NCBI RefSeq assembly: GCF_021405525.1
Contig: NZ_JAGQAG010000001.1
Span: 186,001 to 250,000, forward strand
Length of the DNA stretch: 64,000 nt
Direction of reading: 5' to 3'
Source: Ruegeria pomeroyi
GTDB taxonomy: Bacteria; Pseudomonadota; Alphaproteobacteria; Rhodobacterales; Rhodobacteraceae
Shown here: piece after piece, positions 36,947 to 45,812 of the stretch
How the letters are laid out: each line of letters opens with the position of its first letter
Numbering within the stretch: position 1 is the first letter of the stretch
Made by a program: the position numbers and the translations under genes
Notes under the pieces: model-generated
The model's input: only the letters and a program-made list of their open reading frames with translations
The model's database searches: none
What the model was told of the DNA's origin: nothing

Positions 36947-38344
36947 CTAAACTTGAAACTGTTCATTCAACCCTAGCGGGATCGAGTTTTCGCCGATCTG
37001 GGCGTCGATCTGCGACCGTGGCCATACGACCAGAACGATGGCGCCTCGGCGTTCGGACTGCTCGGTCAGGGTCTGGTAGGGATCCGAGCCATTTGCAAAG
37101 CTTAGCTCGGCGCCGCTGCGTTCCAGCAGGGTCTTGGCAATGAAAAGGCCCAGGCCCATGCCTTCGTATTCCGGCCGGGTGCGGCGGTCGATCTCGGCTC
37201 GGCGGCGGCGCACGAACGGATCGCCGATGCGCCCGATCATGTGGCCGGGATAGCCACGACCATCATCCATAATCGAAACCGTGATCGTCTCGGCGGTCCA
37301 TTTCGCCTCGATCCAGACATTGGTGCGGGCAAAATCGACCGCGTTCTGGATCAGGTTGCGCAACCCGTGGATGACTTCGGGCTTGCGCAGGATCGACGGC
37401 TGTTGCAGGTCGCCACCCTCGCCCGGACCTTCGTCGAAATGCACGGTTTTGCCGCGGTGCACATGCGGTTCGGCCGCCTCGTGGATAACAGTCGACAGTG
37501 GCGCCTGGCGCAGATGCAGATCGTCCTTTCCCGCCCGTCCCATGTCACGCAGGATATCGCGGCAACGATCCGCCTGCTCGCGGATGAGTGCCGCATCCTC
37601 GCGCAGGTCGGGGCGGTCATCCAGCTCTTCGACCAGCTCGGAACTGGCCAGTTTGATCGTGGCCAGCGGTGTTCCCAGCTCGTGCGCGGCGGCGGCCACC
37701 ACCCCGCCCAGATCGGTCAGCTTCTGTTCGCGCGACAGCGCCATTTGCGTCGCGGCCAGCGCCTCGGACATCGATTGCACCTCGGAGCTGATGCGATAGG
37801 AATAGGCGCCCAGAAAGATGATCGCGATGATGATCGCCGTCCAATGGCCAAAGACGAACACATCCGGGATGCGCAGGATAAAGCCCATCTCGGTTCTCAA
37901 CGGAACGTGATAGAGCCCCAGCAGCGTGACCAGAACGATGGCGGTGGTACCTATGAACAGGGTCGAGCGCAGGCCCATCACATTGGCCGAGATGATCACC
38001 GGCCCGACCAGAAGCAGCGCGAACGGGTTGTGCAATCCGCCGGTCAGATACAGCAGGAAGCCCAGCTGCAACAGGTCGAACAGCACCATCAGAAAGTTCT
38101 CGAACTCTCCCAAGCGCTTGTTTTCAGGGAAAAGAAAGATCGCCAGCAGGTTGCCGACGGCCGAAATGCCGATGGCCAGATAGCACAGGCCCAGGTTCAG
38201 TTGCAGGTGATAGCTGTGCTGCGCCACCAGAATAGCGGCGACCTGCCCGGCAATGGCCACCCATCTGAGCAGGATCATCGTGCGCAGACGGATCCAGCTG
38301 CTGCGCTCTTGTCCGAGCACGAGGTTCATGTTGGAGTCCGGCAT
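36947..38344 (-). CDS. regB: Redox sensor histidine kinase RegB/PrrB
   Basis: RegB (465 aa) is a membrane kinase that senses aerobic respiration and phosphorylates RegA. Six hydrophobic segments occupy residues 25-185, with the quinone-site motif GGLHNPF (102-108) between helices 3 and 4. The H-box AAHELGTPLATIKL carries His221. A conserved redox cysteine is at Cys261 in EQADRCRDIL. N-box (GLRNLIQNAVDFA) and G-boxes are intact. It diverges from senC. Confidence 0.95.
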   Translation of the reverse strand: MPDSNMNLVLGQERSSWIRLRTMILLRWVAIAGQVAAILVAQHSYHLQLNLGLCYLAIGISAVGNLLAIFLFPENKRLGEFENFLMVLFDLLQLGFLLYLTGGLHNPFALLLVGPVIISANVMGLRSTLFIGTTAIVLVTLLGLYHVPLRTEMGFILRIPDVFVFGHWTAIIIAIIFLGAYSYRISSEVQSMSEALAATQMALSREQKLTDLGGVVAAAAHELGTPLATIKLASSELVEELDDRPDLREDAALIREQADRCRDILRDMGRAGKDDLHLRQAPLSTVIHEAAEPHVHRGKTVHFDEGPGEGGDLQQPSILRKPEVIHGLRNLIQNAVDFARTNVWIEAKWTAETITVSIMDDGRGYPGHMIGRIGDPFVRRRRAEIDRRTRPEYEGMGLGLFIAKTLLERSGAELSFANGSDPYQTLTEQSERRGAIVLVVWPRSQIDAQIGENSIPLGLNEQFQV

Positions 38345-38431
38345 CGCGCGCCTATGTCCAGTTGCAACGGCTGGCTATCTTGATAGGTGTCCGGGCCGAG
38401 ACGATCAACATCTCTGACCTTGAGGCCGAAA

Positions 38432-39052
38432 ATGACCCGACTCTATGCCTTTCTCGCCGCGGTGGTCGCTGCCACCGCACTGGGCGCCACCTGGATCGCT
38501 ACCCGAGGCGGTGATGGAGATGATCGGTTCGCCCAATGTCGCGCCGGGCAGATTGCCGGCGGGGCCGAGACCATCGGCGGCCCGTTCGAACTGGTCAATG
38601 CCAAGGGCGAGACCGTGACCGACAAGGATGTGATCACAGAGCCCTCGCTGCTCTACTTTGGCTACACCTTCTGCCCCGATGTCTGCCCGCTGGACAACTC
38701 GCGCAATGTCGAGGCGATAGACCTGCTTGAAACCCGTGGGCAGATGGTAACCCCGGTCTTTATCTCGATCGACCCGGACCGCGACACGCCCGAGGTGGTC
38801 GGAGACTTTGCCGCCAACCTGCACGAGCGGATGATCGGCCTGACCGGTTCGCCTGAACAGGTCAAGGCGGCAAGCCTCGCCTACAAGACCTATTACCGCG
38901 CGCAGGACAAGAGCGACGAGTATTACCTGGTCGATCATTCGACCTTCTCTTACCTGGTGCTGCCCGAACATGGTTTTGTCGAGTTCTTCCGCCGTGACGA
39001 GACGCCCGAGCAGATGGCCGACCGGATCGGCTGTTTCCTAGACGCGATGTGA
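38432..39052 (+). CDS. senC: SenC/PrrC (SCO1 family) copper protein
   Basis: A 206-aa membrane-anchored SCO1-type protein with an N-terminal hydrophobic segment (about residues 4-22). The copper site is Cys81 and Cys85 in FCPDVCP plus His168 in VDHSTF. It helps insert copper into the CuA site of cytochrome oxidase and can influence RegB signalling. The frame extends upstream, but the ATG at 38432 gives the family start. It lies between regB and regA, as in Rhodobacter. Confidence 0.92.
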   Translation: MTRLYAFLAAVVAATALGATWIATRGGDGDDRFAQCRAGQIAGGAETIGGPFELVNAKGETVTDKDVITEPSLLYFGYTFCPDVCPLDNSRNVEAIDLLETRGQMVTPVFISIDPDRDTPEVVGDFAANLHERMIGLTGSPEQVKAASLAYKTYYRAQDKSDEYYLVDHSTFSYLVLPEHGFVEFFRRDETPEQMADRIGCFLDAM

Positions 39053-39132
39053 TCACGACAGAGGCGTTTGACCTTGCCGCAGTCGCTGTTAATACTCGCC
39101 CTTAGGCAAAAACACGAAAAACAGCGGAAAGA

Positions 39133-39693
39133 ATGAGCATGGTCGACGCCCCCCAGCCCGATATCGGACCCGACAAGTCGCTGTTGCTGGTCGATGACGA
39201 CGAGCCGTTTCTGCGCCGGTTGGCCAAGGCGATGGAAAAACGCGGCTTCGAGATCGAGACCGCCGGTTCGGTTGCCGCCGGGCGCGCCATCGCCACCGCC
39301 CGGCCACCGGCCTATGCGGTGGTCGATCTGCGGCTCGAGGATGGTAACGGGCTGGATGTGGTCGAAGTGCTGCGCGAGAAGCGGCCCGATTGCCGGGTCG
39401 TGGTCCTGACCGGTTACGGTGCCATCGCCACCGCGGTCGCAGCGGTCAAGATCGGGGCCACCGACTATCTATCGAAACCTGCTGATGCCACCGACATCAC
39501 CAACGCTTTGCTGGCCACCGGCGACGAATTGCCACCGCCGCCCGAAAACCCGATGAGCGCGGACCGGGTGCGGTGGGAACACATTCAGCGTGTCTATGAA
39601 CTCTGTGATCGTAACGTTAGCGAAACCGCGCGCCGGCTAAACATGCACCGCCGGACCCTGCAAAGGATTCTGGCCAAGAGAAGCCCGCGCTGA
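39133..39693 (+). CDS. regA: Redox response regulator RegA/PrrA/ActR
   Basis: RegA (186 aa) is the DNA-binding partner of RegB controlling respiration, nitrogen or carbon metabolism by redox state. The receiver domain has the acidic pocket DDDEPF and the phosphoacceptor Asp65 in VVDLRLEDG. A proline linker (DELPPPPENP) leads to the C-terminal Fis-type helix-turn-helix (NVSETARRLNMHRRTLQRIL). The first and third codons are both ATG, so the exact start is uncertain by two residues. Confidence 0.95.
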   Translation: MSMVDAPQPDIGPDKSLLLVDDDEPFLRRLAKAMEKRGFEIETAGSVAAGRAIATARPPAYAVVDLRLEDGNGLDVVEVLREKRPDCRVVVLTGYGAIATAVAAVKIGATDYLSKPADATDITNALLATGDELPPPPENPMSADRVRWEHIQRVYELCDRNVSETARRLNMHRRTLQRILAKRSPR

Positions 39694-39703
39694 GAGGTTC
39701 GTT

Positions 39704-40933
39704 ATGGCGCAAGCGCCTGAACTTGACCCCAATGACCCTACCACCCAACCACAGCCCGATGGTGGCTGGTCCGAGGGACTGGACACGCTGAGCGGCGCCA
39801 TCGTCGTGCCGCCCGAGGTCAGTGGATTCACCCAAGAGGCGGGCGTGCTGCACAGCGATGGCCGCTATTGTCCGCAAGGCGCGCTCTGGCGTCGGTATCG
39901 CCCGCTGACGACCGAGCCCCCGATGCCCGAGAATGTGTCCGAGGTTCTATCGGGCCGCTGGCTGTGGGGTGGGGTGCTGTGGGCTCATTTCGGTCATTTC
40001 CTCGTGGAAAGTACTGCGCGGCTCTGGGCGCTGAACCATATCGACGGGCCCATCGACGGCGTGTTGTTCATCCCCAAACGGCCGCGCGTCGGCGATCAGA
40101 TTCGCGGGTTTCAGCGCGATTTCATCGACCTGATGCACCCGGGTCTGCCGATCCATGTGGCCACGGACCCAATCCGTGTCGAGGAATTGATCGTTCCCGG
40201 ACAAGGCTTTGGCCTGGGGCCGATCACGCAAGGTACTCAGAAGTTCCGCGATGCGATCCATGCCGGGTTCGGCAAGGCGGTCGAACCTGATGGGCCCAGC
40301 AAGATCTATATCTCGCGCTCGGCGCTGGGCCTGGGCAAGGGCGGAATGCTGGGAGAGGAGCGGCTGGAGGATCTGCTGCGGGCCGAGGGCTATGACATCT
40401 TTCACCCCGAGAAATACAATCTCGAAACCCAGCTGGCCCGCTACAAGGCCGCGACCCATGTGATTGCCGCCGACGGCTCGGCGCTGCACCTTTACGCCAT
40501 GGTCGGACGGCCCGATCAGAAAGTGGCGATGATCCTGCGCCGCAAGGCCGGGGCCACCAACCTTCTGGCCAAGAATGTCGCTCATTTCTGTCGCTGCAGC
40601 CCGATGGTGATCGACGCGCTTTATACCGAATGGGTGCGGGGCGAGGGAGGCAAATCGAACCGGCTCTCCTTTGGCGAGCTCGATCATGCCGTGATCGGGC
40701 GCGGCCTGGCGATGGGCGGTTTCGTGCGCCCGGACGTGGACTGGCTGCGCGCAACCGACGAGGAGCGCGCCCAGATGTTCCGCGACAAGGGGCTGGATCA
40801 GGCCGGCGATTTTGTCGAGAGCGAGGAATATCAAAAGCGCCGGCGCCGGATCATGCGGCAGGAGCGGCGCGCACGCCGTGCCGCGCGCGATGACGCCGCA
40901 GCGGATCAGACTTCGGAAATCAAGGCCTCATAG
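39704..40933 (+). CDS. Glycosyltransferase family 61 protein
   Basis: A 409-aa protein with the DUF563/GT61 domain (about residues 90-330). Family segments include WGGVLWAHFGHFLVESTARLWAL and KIYISRSALG, ending with the HVIAADGSALHLYAM stretch. GT61 enzymes build glycans or glycoproteins. The last 50 residues are an arginine-rich tail. An unusual neighbour for regA, 10 bases downstream on the same strand, with GAGAGG as ribosome site. Substrate unknown. Its end overlaps the convergent HD gene by 28 bases. Confidence 0.85.
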   Translation: MAQAPELDPNDPTTQPQPDGGWSEGLDTLSGAIVVPPEVSGFTQEAGVLHSDGRYCPQGALWRRYRPLTTEPPMPENVSEVLSGRWLWGGVLWAHFGHFLVESTARLWALNHIDGPIDGVLFIPKRPRVGDQIRGFQRDFIDLMHPGLPIHVATDPIRVEELIVPGQGFGLGPITQGTQKFRDAIHAGFGKAVEPDGPSKIYISRSALGLGKGGMLGEERLEDLLRAEGYDIFHPEKYNLETQLARYKAATHVIAADGSALHLYAMVGRPDQKVAMILRRKAGATNLLAKNVAHFCRCSPMVIDALYTEWVRGEGGKSNRLSFGELDHAVIGRGLAMGGFVRPDVDWLRATDEERAQMFRDKGLDQAGDFVESEEYQKRRRRIMRQERRARRAARDDAAADQTSEIKAS

Positions 40934-41499
40934 CGGGCGGTAAAGGCGGCGCGCGTTTCCAGCGGTGGTCGCAGGCAAATGTCCAGACCCTGCATCAGCT
41001 CGGGTTTCTGCCTGCCAAAGAACTTGTTCGCCTCGGCCTCGGTAAACCCGGCGATCCGTGTGGCCTCCATCCAGGCGCTGACCCGGTCGGCGCGCTTGAT
41101 CTGTTTCTTGATCTGCACCGGCAGCACGGCGGGCAGGCCGAACCGTATGTGGATTGCCGCTGTCAGCCGTGCGTCAAGCAGCCCGTAATCGGCCCCGACC
41201 GCTGCCTTGACCGGAGAGATCATGTCGCCGATCACATATTCAGGCGCGTCGTGCAGCAGCGCCGCCAGCCGCCACTTCGACCCGGCGCCGGGCACGATGC
41301 GGGCAAAGATATCCTCGACCAGCAGCGAGTGTTCAGCCACCGAATAGGCGAATTCCCCTCGTGTTTGCCCGTTCCAGCGTGCGACAAAGGCCAACCCATG
41401 AGCGATATCCTCGATCTCGATGTCGACCGGTGTCGGGTCCAGCAGATCCAGCCGCCGCCCCGACAGCATCCTTTGCCAGGCTCTGGGTTGTGTTGCCAT
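40906..41499 (-). CDS. HD-domain hydrolase (YfbR-like)
   Basis: A 197-aa HD phosphohydrolase. Metal ligands are visible in VAEHSLLVEDIF, ALLHDAPEYVIGDMISPVK and the later RADR. It resembles 5'-deoxynucleotidase YfbR, which acts on dNMPs. The upstream frame extends but homology starts at the ATG at 41499. Substrate not provable from sequence. Confidence 0.8.
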   Translation of the reverse strand: MATQPRAWQRMLSGRRLDLLDPTPVDIEIEDIAHGLAFVARWNGQTRGEFAYSVAEHSLLVEDIFARIVPGAGSKWRLAALLHDAPEYVIGDMISPVKAAVGADYGLLDARLTAAIHIRFGLPAVLPVQIKKQIKRADRVSAWMEATRIAGFTEAEANKFFGRQKPELMQGLDICLRPPLETRAAFTARYEALISEV

Positions 41500-41706
41500 T
41501 GTGCCACGTCCCCTTTGCGTGCCATGTTTTTGCCACATTCCGGGCGCAGCCTGATCCCTGTTCCGATCACATGCTGCCAGCCCAACGATCAGGTGTCGCG
41601 TTCGCGGCCCGGTGGCTTGATCGGTCTATCGAAGAGCGGGGGGCGTGTTATCTCCTCCCGGCACGTCCCCCAACAGATCCGTTCCTCTATGCGAAAGGAG
41701 CTTGCG

Positions 41707-42021
41707 ATGATCAAGCCTCTGTTGGGAGCATTGGCCGGCTTTGGCCTGATCCTGTCCGCCGGGACGGCCACCGCGCATTCCTGTGCCGCGCGCGCGGCGA
41801 TCGTCGACCGGTTGCAGCAGAAATACTCTGAACGCCTCGCCGCCGGTGGGTTGCAGCCCTTGTCTGATGGCGCCTCGGTGATCGAGCTTTGGGCCTCGGC
41901 CGAAACCGGCACCTTTACCGTGCTTCTGACCCGGGCCAGCGGCATCAGCTGTATTGTGGCGGCGGGCACCGACTATTTCCAGACCTCGGACACCCAGCCG
42001 GTGCCCGATATCCCCAGCTGA
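41707..42021 (+). CDS. Small secreted protein of unknown function
   Basis: A 104-aa protein with a signal peptide (residues 1-23, cleavage near TATAHS) and a mature part with two cysteines, at about residues 25 (HSCAARA) and 84 (SGISCIV), that could form a disulfide. AAAGGAG lies 6 bases before the ATG at 41707, which decides this start over an ATG 18 bases upstream. No recognised domain. It lies between the divergent HD gene and ahcY. Confidence 0.7.
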   Translation: MIKPLLGALAGFGLILSAGTATAHSCAARAAIVDRLQQKYSERLAAGGLQPLSDGASVIELWASAETGTFTVLLTRASGISCIVAAGTDYFQTSDTQPVPDIPS

Positions 42022-42117
42022 GCCACAGCCGCGATCATTCCCCCTGATCCTCGTTGCCAGCCGAAGGCAGGGGTGATAGGGCCTCTGGCGACCGAATTTG
42101 CCGGAATGGAGTGACAG

Positions 42118-43506
42118 ATGGCCGGGGATTATATCGTCAAGGACATTTCGCTGGCCGGGTTTGGCCGCAAGGAACTGGATATTGCCGAAACCGAAATGCC
42201 GGGCCTGATGGCGCTGCGCGAAGAATATGGCGAGGCGCAGCCACTCAAAGGCGCGCGGATCGTCGGTTCGCTGCATATGACCATCCAGACCGCCGTTCTG
42301 ATCGAGACGCTGGTGGCGCTGGGCGCCGATGTGCGCTGGGCTTCGTGCAATATCTTCTCGACCCAGGACCACGCGGCGGCAGCGATTGCGGCGGCGGGCA
42401 TCCCCGTCTTTGCGATCAAGGGCCAGACGCTGGAAGAGCATTGGGACTACCTCGACAAATCCTTCCTGTTCGAGGACGGCCCCAACATGATCCTGGATGA
42501 TGGCGGCGACGCGACGCTTTACATCCTGCTCGGCGCCCGCGCCGAGGCGGGTGAGGACATCATCCCGGTTCCGTCCTCGGAAGAGGAAACCGTGATCAAG
42601 GCCCAGATCAAGAAGCGCATGGCTGCCTCGCCGGGCTGGTTCACTAAGATGCGCGACCAGATCCAGGGTGTGTCCGAGGAAACGACGACCGGCGTCAACC
42701 GCCTGTATCAGCTGGTCAAGGACGGCCATCTGCCGTTCCCGGCGATCAACGTGAATGACAGCGTGACCAAGTCGAAATTCGACAACAAGTACGGCTGCAA
42801 GGAATCGCTGGTCGACGGCATCCGCCGCGCCACCGACACCATGATGGCCGGCAAGGTCGCCGTGGTTTGCGGGTATGGCGATGTGGGCAAGGGCTCTGCC
42901 GCCAGCCTCCGCGGTGCCGGTGCGCGCGTGAAGGTGACCGAGGTCGACCCGATCTGTGCCCTTCAGGCCGCCATGGACGGATTCGAGGTGACCACGCTGG
43001 AAGACGAAGTCGCCAGCGCCGACATCTTCATCACCACCACCGGCAACAAGGACGTGATCCGCATCGAGCATATGCGCGAGATGAAGAACATGGCCATCGT
43101 CGGCAATATCGGCCATTTCGACAACGAGATTCAGGTGGCCGCGCTCAAGAACCACAAATGGACCAACATCAAGGAACAGGTGGACATGATCGAAATGCCC
43201 TCGGGCAACAAGATCATCCTGCTCTCCGAGGGTCGTCTGCTGAACCTGGGCAACGCCACCGGCCACCCCTCGTTCGTGATGTCGGCCTCGTTCACCAACC
43301 AGGTTCTGGCGCAGATCGAACTGTTCACCAAGGGCGACCAGTACGAGAACAAGGTCTATATCCTGCCCAAGCACCTGGACGAGAAAGTGGCCCGCCTGCA
43401 CCTGGCCCGGATCGGTGTCAAGCTGACCCAGCTGAGCCCCGATCAGGCCAGCTATATCGGGGTCAAGCCCGAAGGCCCGTTCAAGCCGGAACACTACCGC
43501 TATTGA
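42118..43506 (+). CDS. ahcY: Adenosylhomocysteinase
   Basis: AhcY (462 aa) cleaves S-adenosylhomocysteine to adenosine and homocysteine, removing the inhibitor of methylation. The N-terminal [19 protein letters not shown], the NAD loop [12 protein letters not shown] and the C-terminus ending PFKPEHYRY are all family hallmarks, with the usual insertion of the longer (bacterial/plant) class. GGAG lies about 7 bases before the ATG. The 96-base leader shows no convincing SAH riboswitch. Confidence 0.97.
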   Translation: MAGDYIVKDISLAGFGRKELDIAETEMPGLMALREEYGEAQPLKGARIVGSLHMTIQTAVLIETLVALGADVRWASCNIFSTQDHAAAAIAAAGIPVFAIKGQTLEEHWDYLDKSFLFEDGPNMILDDGGDATLYILLGARAEAGEDIIPVPSSEEETVIKAQIKKRMAASPGWFTKMRDQIQGVSEETTTGVNRLYQLVKDGHLPFPAINVNDSVTKSKFDNKYGCKESLVDGIRRATDTMMAGKVAVVCGYGDVGKGSAASLRGAGARVKVTEVDPICALQAAMDGFEVTTLEDEVASADIFITTTGNKDVIRIEHMREMKNMAIVGNIGHFDNEIQVAALKNHKWTNIKEQVDMIEMPSGNKIILLSEGRLLNLGNATGHPSFVMSASFTNQVLAQIELFTKGDQYENKVYILPKHLDEKVARLHLARIGVKLTQLSPDQASYIGVKPEGPFKPEHYRY

Positions 43507-43541
43507 GTGTCGGCGTCAGCCGATGCGCAACCGTTCTGACT

Positions 43542-43572
43542 GGCCGCCCCGATACGATCGGGGCGGCCTTTT
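43542..43572 (+). terminator. Intrinsic terminator of ahcY
   Basis: A perfect 12-bp GC-rich stem (43542-43553 with 43557-43568), 3-base loop, then four T. Strong and well placed. Confidence 0.85.
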
Positions 43573-43680
43573 CATACCGATCGCAGTGATCCGATAAAGC
43601 TTGACGCGTTAATCCCCAGTCCGCTTATCTCATGCAACTGTGCCGAGCCGTCAGGCGGCATGCACCTCGAGGAATGTGAT

Positions 43681-44184
43681 ATGCGTATGAAGTTTCTTTC
43701 GATCCGCCTCTTCGGCAAATCGCTGTGTGTGGCGGTGTTGGGGCTCTCATTCGGTGCGGTGATGGCCGAGGCGAAACCCAAGGTTACCGTTGTGAACAAG
43801 ACCTATGTGGTGAATGCCGCCACAGCGCAGGACCTGATCCGGGAGATGGATGCGCGGGGACCCAACGGGTTCTGGGCCTATACGGACTGGTATGTGAAAT
43901 GGTCCGGCAGTTGCGACCTGTCAGTCAGTATCACCTATACGATGCCCAAGCATAAGAACGAGGCCAAGCTGGATCCGGAGCTGCGCAAAAGCTGGAAATC
44001 CTTTGTCACGGCTCTGAAGAAACACGAGGAGTTGCACGGCGCGCATGGTGTTCAGGCAGCGCAGGAAATTGAACAGACCAAATGCGCTGACGGCGACGCC
44101 GTCATCAGAAAATGGTCCAATCAGGACAAGGTCCTCGACAAGCGGACCGACCACGGCAAGAAGGATGGCGTGGTCTTGAAGTGA
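43681..44184 (+). CDS. DUF922 putative secreted zinc peptidase
   Basis: A 167-aa protein with a signal peptide (about residues 1-31, ending MAEA) and a DUF922 domain. The KKHEELHGAHG segment (His115-Glu-Glu-Leu-His119, with His122 nearby) is a HExxH-type zinc site, suggesting a metalloprotease in the periplasm, though the family is not well characterised. The ATG at 43681 is preferred over one 21 bases upstream because it begins the signal peptide. Confidence 0.75.
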   Translation: MRMKFLSIRLFGKSLCVAVLGLSFGAVMAEAKPKVTVVNKTYVVNAATAQDLIREMDARGPNGFWAYTDWYVKWSGSCDLSVSITYTMPKHKNEAKLDPELRKSWKSFVTALKKHEELHGAHGVQAAQEIEQTKCADGDAVIRKWSNQDKVLDKRTDHGKKDGVVLK

Positions 44185-44256
44185 GGCGGCCTTTCGCGTT
44201 GTCTCTCGCCTCGGGGCTGACTTGACGCGATGACAAGGCCGATCACGGCGACTTAC

Positions 44257-44281
44257 AGGGAAAACGGGCCAAGTTTTCCCT
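44257..44281 (+). terminator. Hairpin downstream of the DUF922 gene
   Basis: A perfect 9-bp stem (44257-44265 with 44273-44281), 7-base loop, in the 180-base gap before the DUF2853 gene. It is followed by TTGTG rather than a long T-run, so termination may be partial. Confidence 0.45.
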
Positions 44282-44364
44282 TTGTGCGCGACCCGGCTGC
44301 CGCTACGCTCTTGCCAGTGCCGGATAGACTGGCCGAAAACAGAAAAACTCGGGAGAGTGAAGAG

Positions 44365-44706
44365 ATGGGAAAACGCGACGACCTGATCGCCCAATATGCT
44401 GACGATCTGAAGAACAAGTGCGGGATGACACCCGACATGAACCTGCTAACCAAGGTGACCATTGGTTGCGGTCCGGCAATCTATGATGCCGATGCCTCGA
44501 CCGTCGCGTCGAGTCAGCCGGGTGAGCTGGAAACCGTCAAGAACAATTTCCTGATCAAGAAGCTGGGCTTGGCCGACGGGCCCGAGCTGGATGCCGCCAT
44601 TGCCAAGGTTGTGGACACCTATGGCAAGTCTGAGCGCAATAAGTATCGCGCCGTCGTCTATTACATGCTGACCAAGCATTTCGGCAAGGAATCCGTCTAC
44701 GGCTGA
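44365..44706 (+). CDS. DUF2853 family protein
   Basis: A 113-aa soluble protein of the DUF2853 family (MGKRDDLIAQYADDLKNK start; YMLTKHFGKESVYG end). Function unknown; it is a compact helical protein. GGGAGAG precedes the ATG at 44365. Ended by a terminator. Confidence 0.8.
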   Translation: MGKRDDLIAQYADDLKNKCGMTPDMNLLTKVTIGCGPAIYDADASTVASSQPGELETVKNNFLIKKLGLADGPELDAAIAKVVDTYGKSERNKYRAVVYYMLTKHFGKESVYG

Positions 44707-44728
44707 GCCAACGGCATGCTGTACACGC

Positions 44729-44760
44729 AAGCGCCCGCATTGGCGGGCGTTTCGCATTTT
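44729..44760 (+). terminator. Intrinsic terminator of the DUF2853 gene
   Basis: A 10-bp stem including one G-T pair (44729-44738 with 44743-44752), ATTG loop, followed by a T-rich tail at 44757-44760. Confidence 0.7.
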
Positions 44761-44784
44761 ATGAATATTGTCAAAGCTTTGCCT

Positions 44785-44814
44785 TTGCACCGCAAGGGGT
44801 ATCGGACGTATAAC
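44785..44814 (+). promoter_or_regulatory. Candidate promoter of a small RNA
   Basis: TTGCAC (44785-44790), 18 bases, TATAAC (44809-44814). Transcription would start near 44821, in a gap without a credible gene. Confidence 0.5.
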
Positions 44815-44820
44815 TATCGT

Positions 44821-44924
44821 ATGACCAGGACGGTCAGAACCTCGGTACAGAATTCGCGTGTGGTGTGTTGGGAGCACGCGGGGGTAGGGGAGGGTTCTGA
44901 ACCGTCGGAACCTTCCCCTTTTTT
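44821..44924 (+). ncRNA. Candidate small RNA (unclassified)
   Basis: About 104 bases run from the predicted start to a strong terminator. Three hairpins are visible: a 5' stem at 44822-44836, a central 6-bp stem (44855-44860 with 44875-44880) and the terminator. The only open frame here (from 44716) starts before the promoter and runs through the terminator, so it is not coding. No match to 4.5S, 6S, tmRNA or RNase P signatures was recognised. The adjacent DUF2853 transcript ends just upstream. Confidence 0.45.
44887..44924 (+). terminator. Intrinsic terminator of the candidate small RNA
   Basis: An 11-bp stem with one G-T pair (44887-44897 with 44908-44918), 10-base loop, six T (44919-44924). 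Confidence 0.85.
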
Positions 44925-44951
44925 CATTGAGCTACCACCGGGACCGCGATC

Positions 44952-45347
44952 CTAGAATAGCGTCAGGATCAAGCCCATCACCGCACAGGCCAGTGTTGCA
45001 TAGCCGCCGTCGATCAGGCTGAGCCGCAGCGGGCGCATACCATAGAGATTGTTGAGCGTGATCCAGGGTGTGATGAAGAACAGCCCGATGCCGATCCCCG
45101 CCACGATCCCCGCCCCCGCACTGTCGATCCGCGAGAGGGCAAAGACATGCCGCATCATCCCCGCCACGACCAGTTGCAGCAGAAAGCTGGCCGCAAAAAT
45201 GCCCGGTGTCATGCCGCCCTGGGGTTTGCCGTCGGGGCCACGCGGCACCTTGGCATCCTGCATCCAGGGTTCTGCCAGAACCATGTACCAGACCGATCCC
45301 AGCGCAAAGGCGCCAAACGCGGCCGCCAGAACATTCAACAGTTCCAT
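44952..45347 (-). CDS. DUF1761 membrane protein
   Basis: A 131-aa protein with four hydrophobic segments (about residues 4-25, 50-70, 76-98 and 110-130) and the LGSVWYMVLAEPWM signature of DUF1761. Function unknown. It lies 42 bases after the EVE gene on the same strand and closes the tsaD group. Confidence 0.8.
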   Translation of the reverse strand: MELLNVLAAAFGAFALGSVWYMVLAEPWMQDAKVPRGPDGKPQGGMTPGIFAASFLLQLVVAGMMRHVFALSRIDSAGAGIVAGIGIGLFFITPWITLNNLYGMRPLRLSLIDGGYATLACAVMGLILTLF

Positions 45348-45389
45348 CCTTGCCTCATCGAGTATCCGCGATGCGGCCAGAATGCACGA

Positions 45390-45812
45390 TCAGTCGGGAT
45401 CTGTCTGCCCCATCGCGCAGATCATACGCCATTCCGCCTCGGTCACCGGCTGCACGGACAGGCGCGAATTGCGCACCAGAACCATGTCGGACAGGCGCGT
45501 GTCGGCCTTGATCTGGTCCAGCGTCACCGGCTGCTGAAAGGGGCGCACCGCCTTGATATCCACGCATTCCCAGCGCGGGTCGTCTGCCTTGCTGTCGGGG
45601 TGCACCTCGGCGCAGACCTCGACGATGCCCACCACCGCCTTGTCGCTTTGCGAGTGGTAGAAAAAGCCTCGGTCACCCAATGCCATTTCCCGCATGAAGT
45701 TGCGCGCCTGATAATTGCGCACGCCGTCCCATTCCTCGCCCGCGTCGCCCTTGGCGACCTGATCGTCCCAACCCCAGGTCTCGGGTTCCGATTTGAACAG
45801 CCAATAGGCCAT
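45390..45812 (-). CDS. EVE domain protein
   Basis: A 140-aa EVE domain (MAYWLFKSEPETWGWDDQ through SVQPVTEAEWRMIC), a PUA-like fold that binds modified bases in DNA or RNA in other systems. The start at 45812 shares one base with the YciI stop. The gene order with tsaD and gpsA is common in this clade, so a tRNA-linked or housekeeping role is more likely than defence. Confidence 0.88.
   Translation of the reverse strand: MAYWLFKSEPETWGWDDQVAKGDAGEEWDGVRNYQARNFMREMALGDRGFFYHSQSDKAVVGIVEVCAEVHPDSKADDPRWECVDIKAVRPFQQPVTLDQIKADTRLSDMVLVRNSRLSVQPVTEAEWRMICAMGQTDPD

Noticed and set aside
42022-42117. Possible SAH riboswitch before ahcY
   Set aside because: The 96-base leader lacks the conserved core and pseudoknot pairing that I could recognise.
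41626-43494. 622-codon minus-strand frame opposite ahcY
   Set aside because: Antisense shadow; high His/Gly/Arg content typical of reverse-strand artefacts in GC-rich DNA.
44716-44955. 79-codon frame over the small-RNA candidate
   Set aside because: It starts before the promoter, passes through two terminators and has no ribosome site.
45390-45812. EVE domain as part of a defence island
   Set aside because: Neighbours are housekeeping genes (tsaD, gpsA) and no restriction or methyltransferase genes are near.
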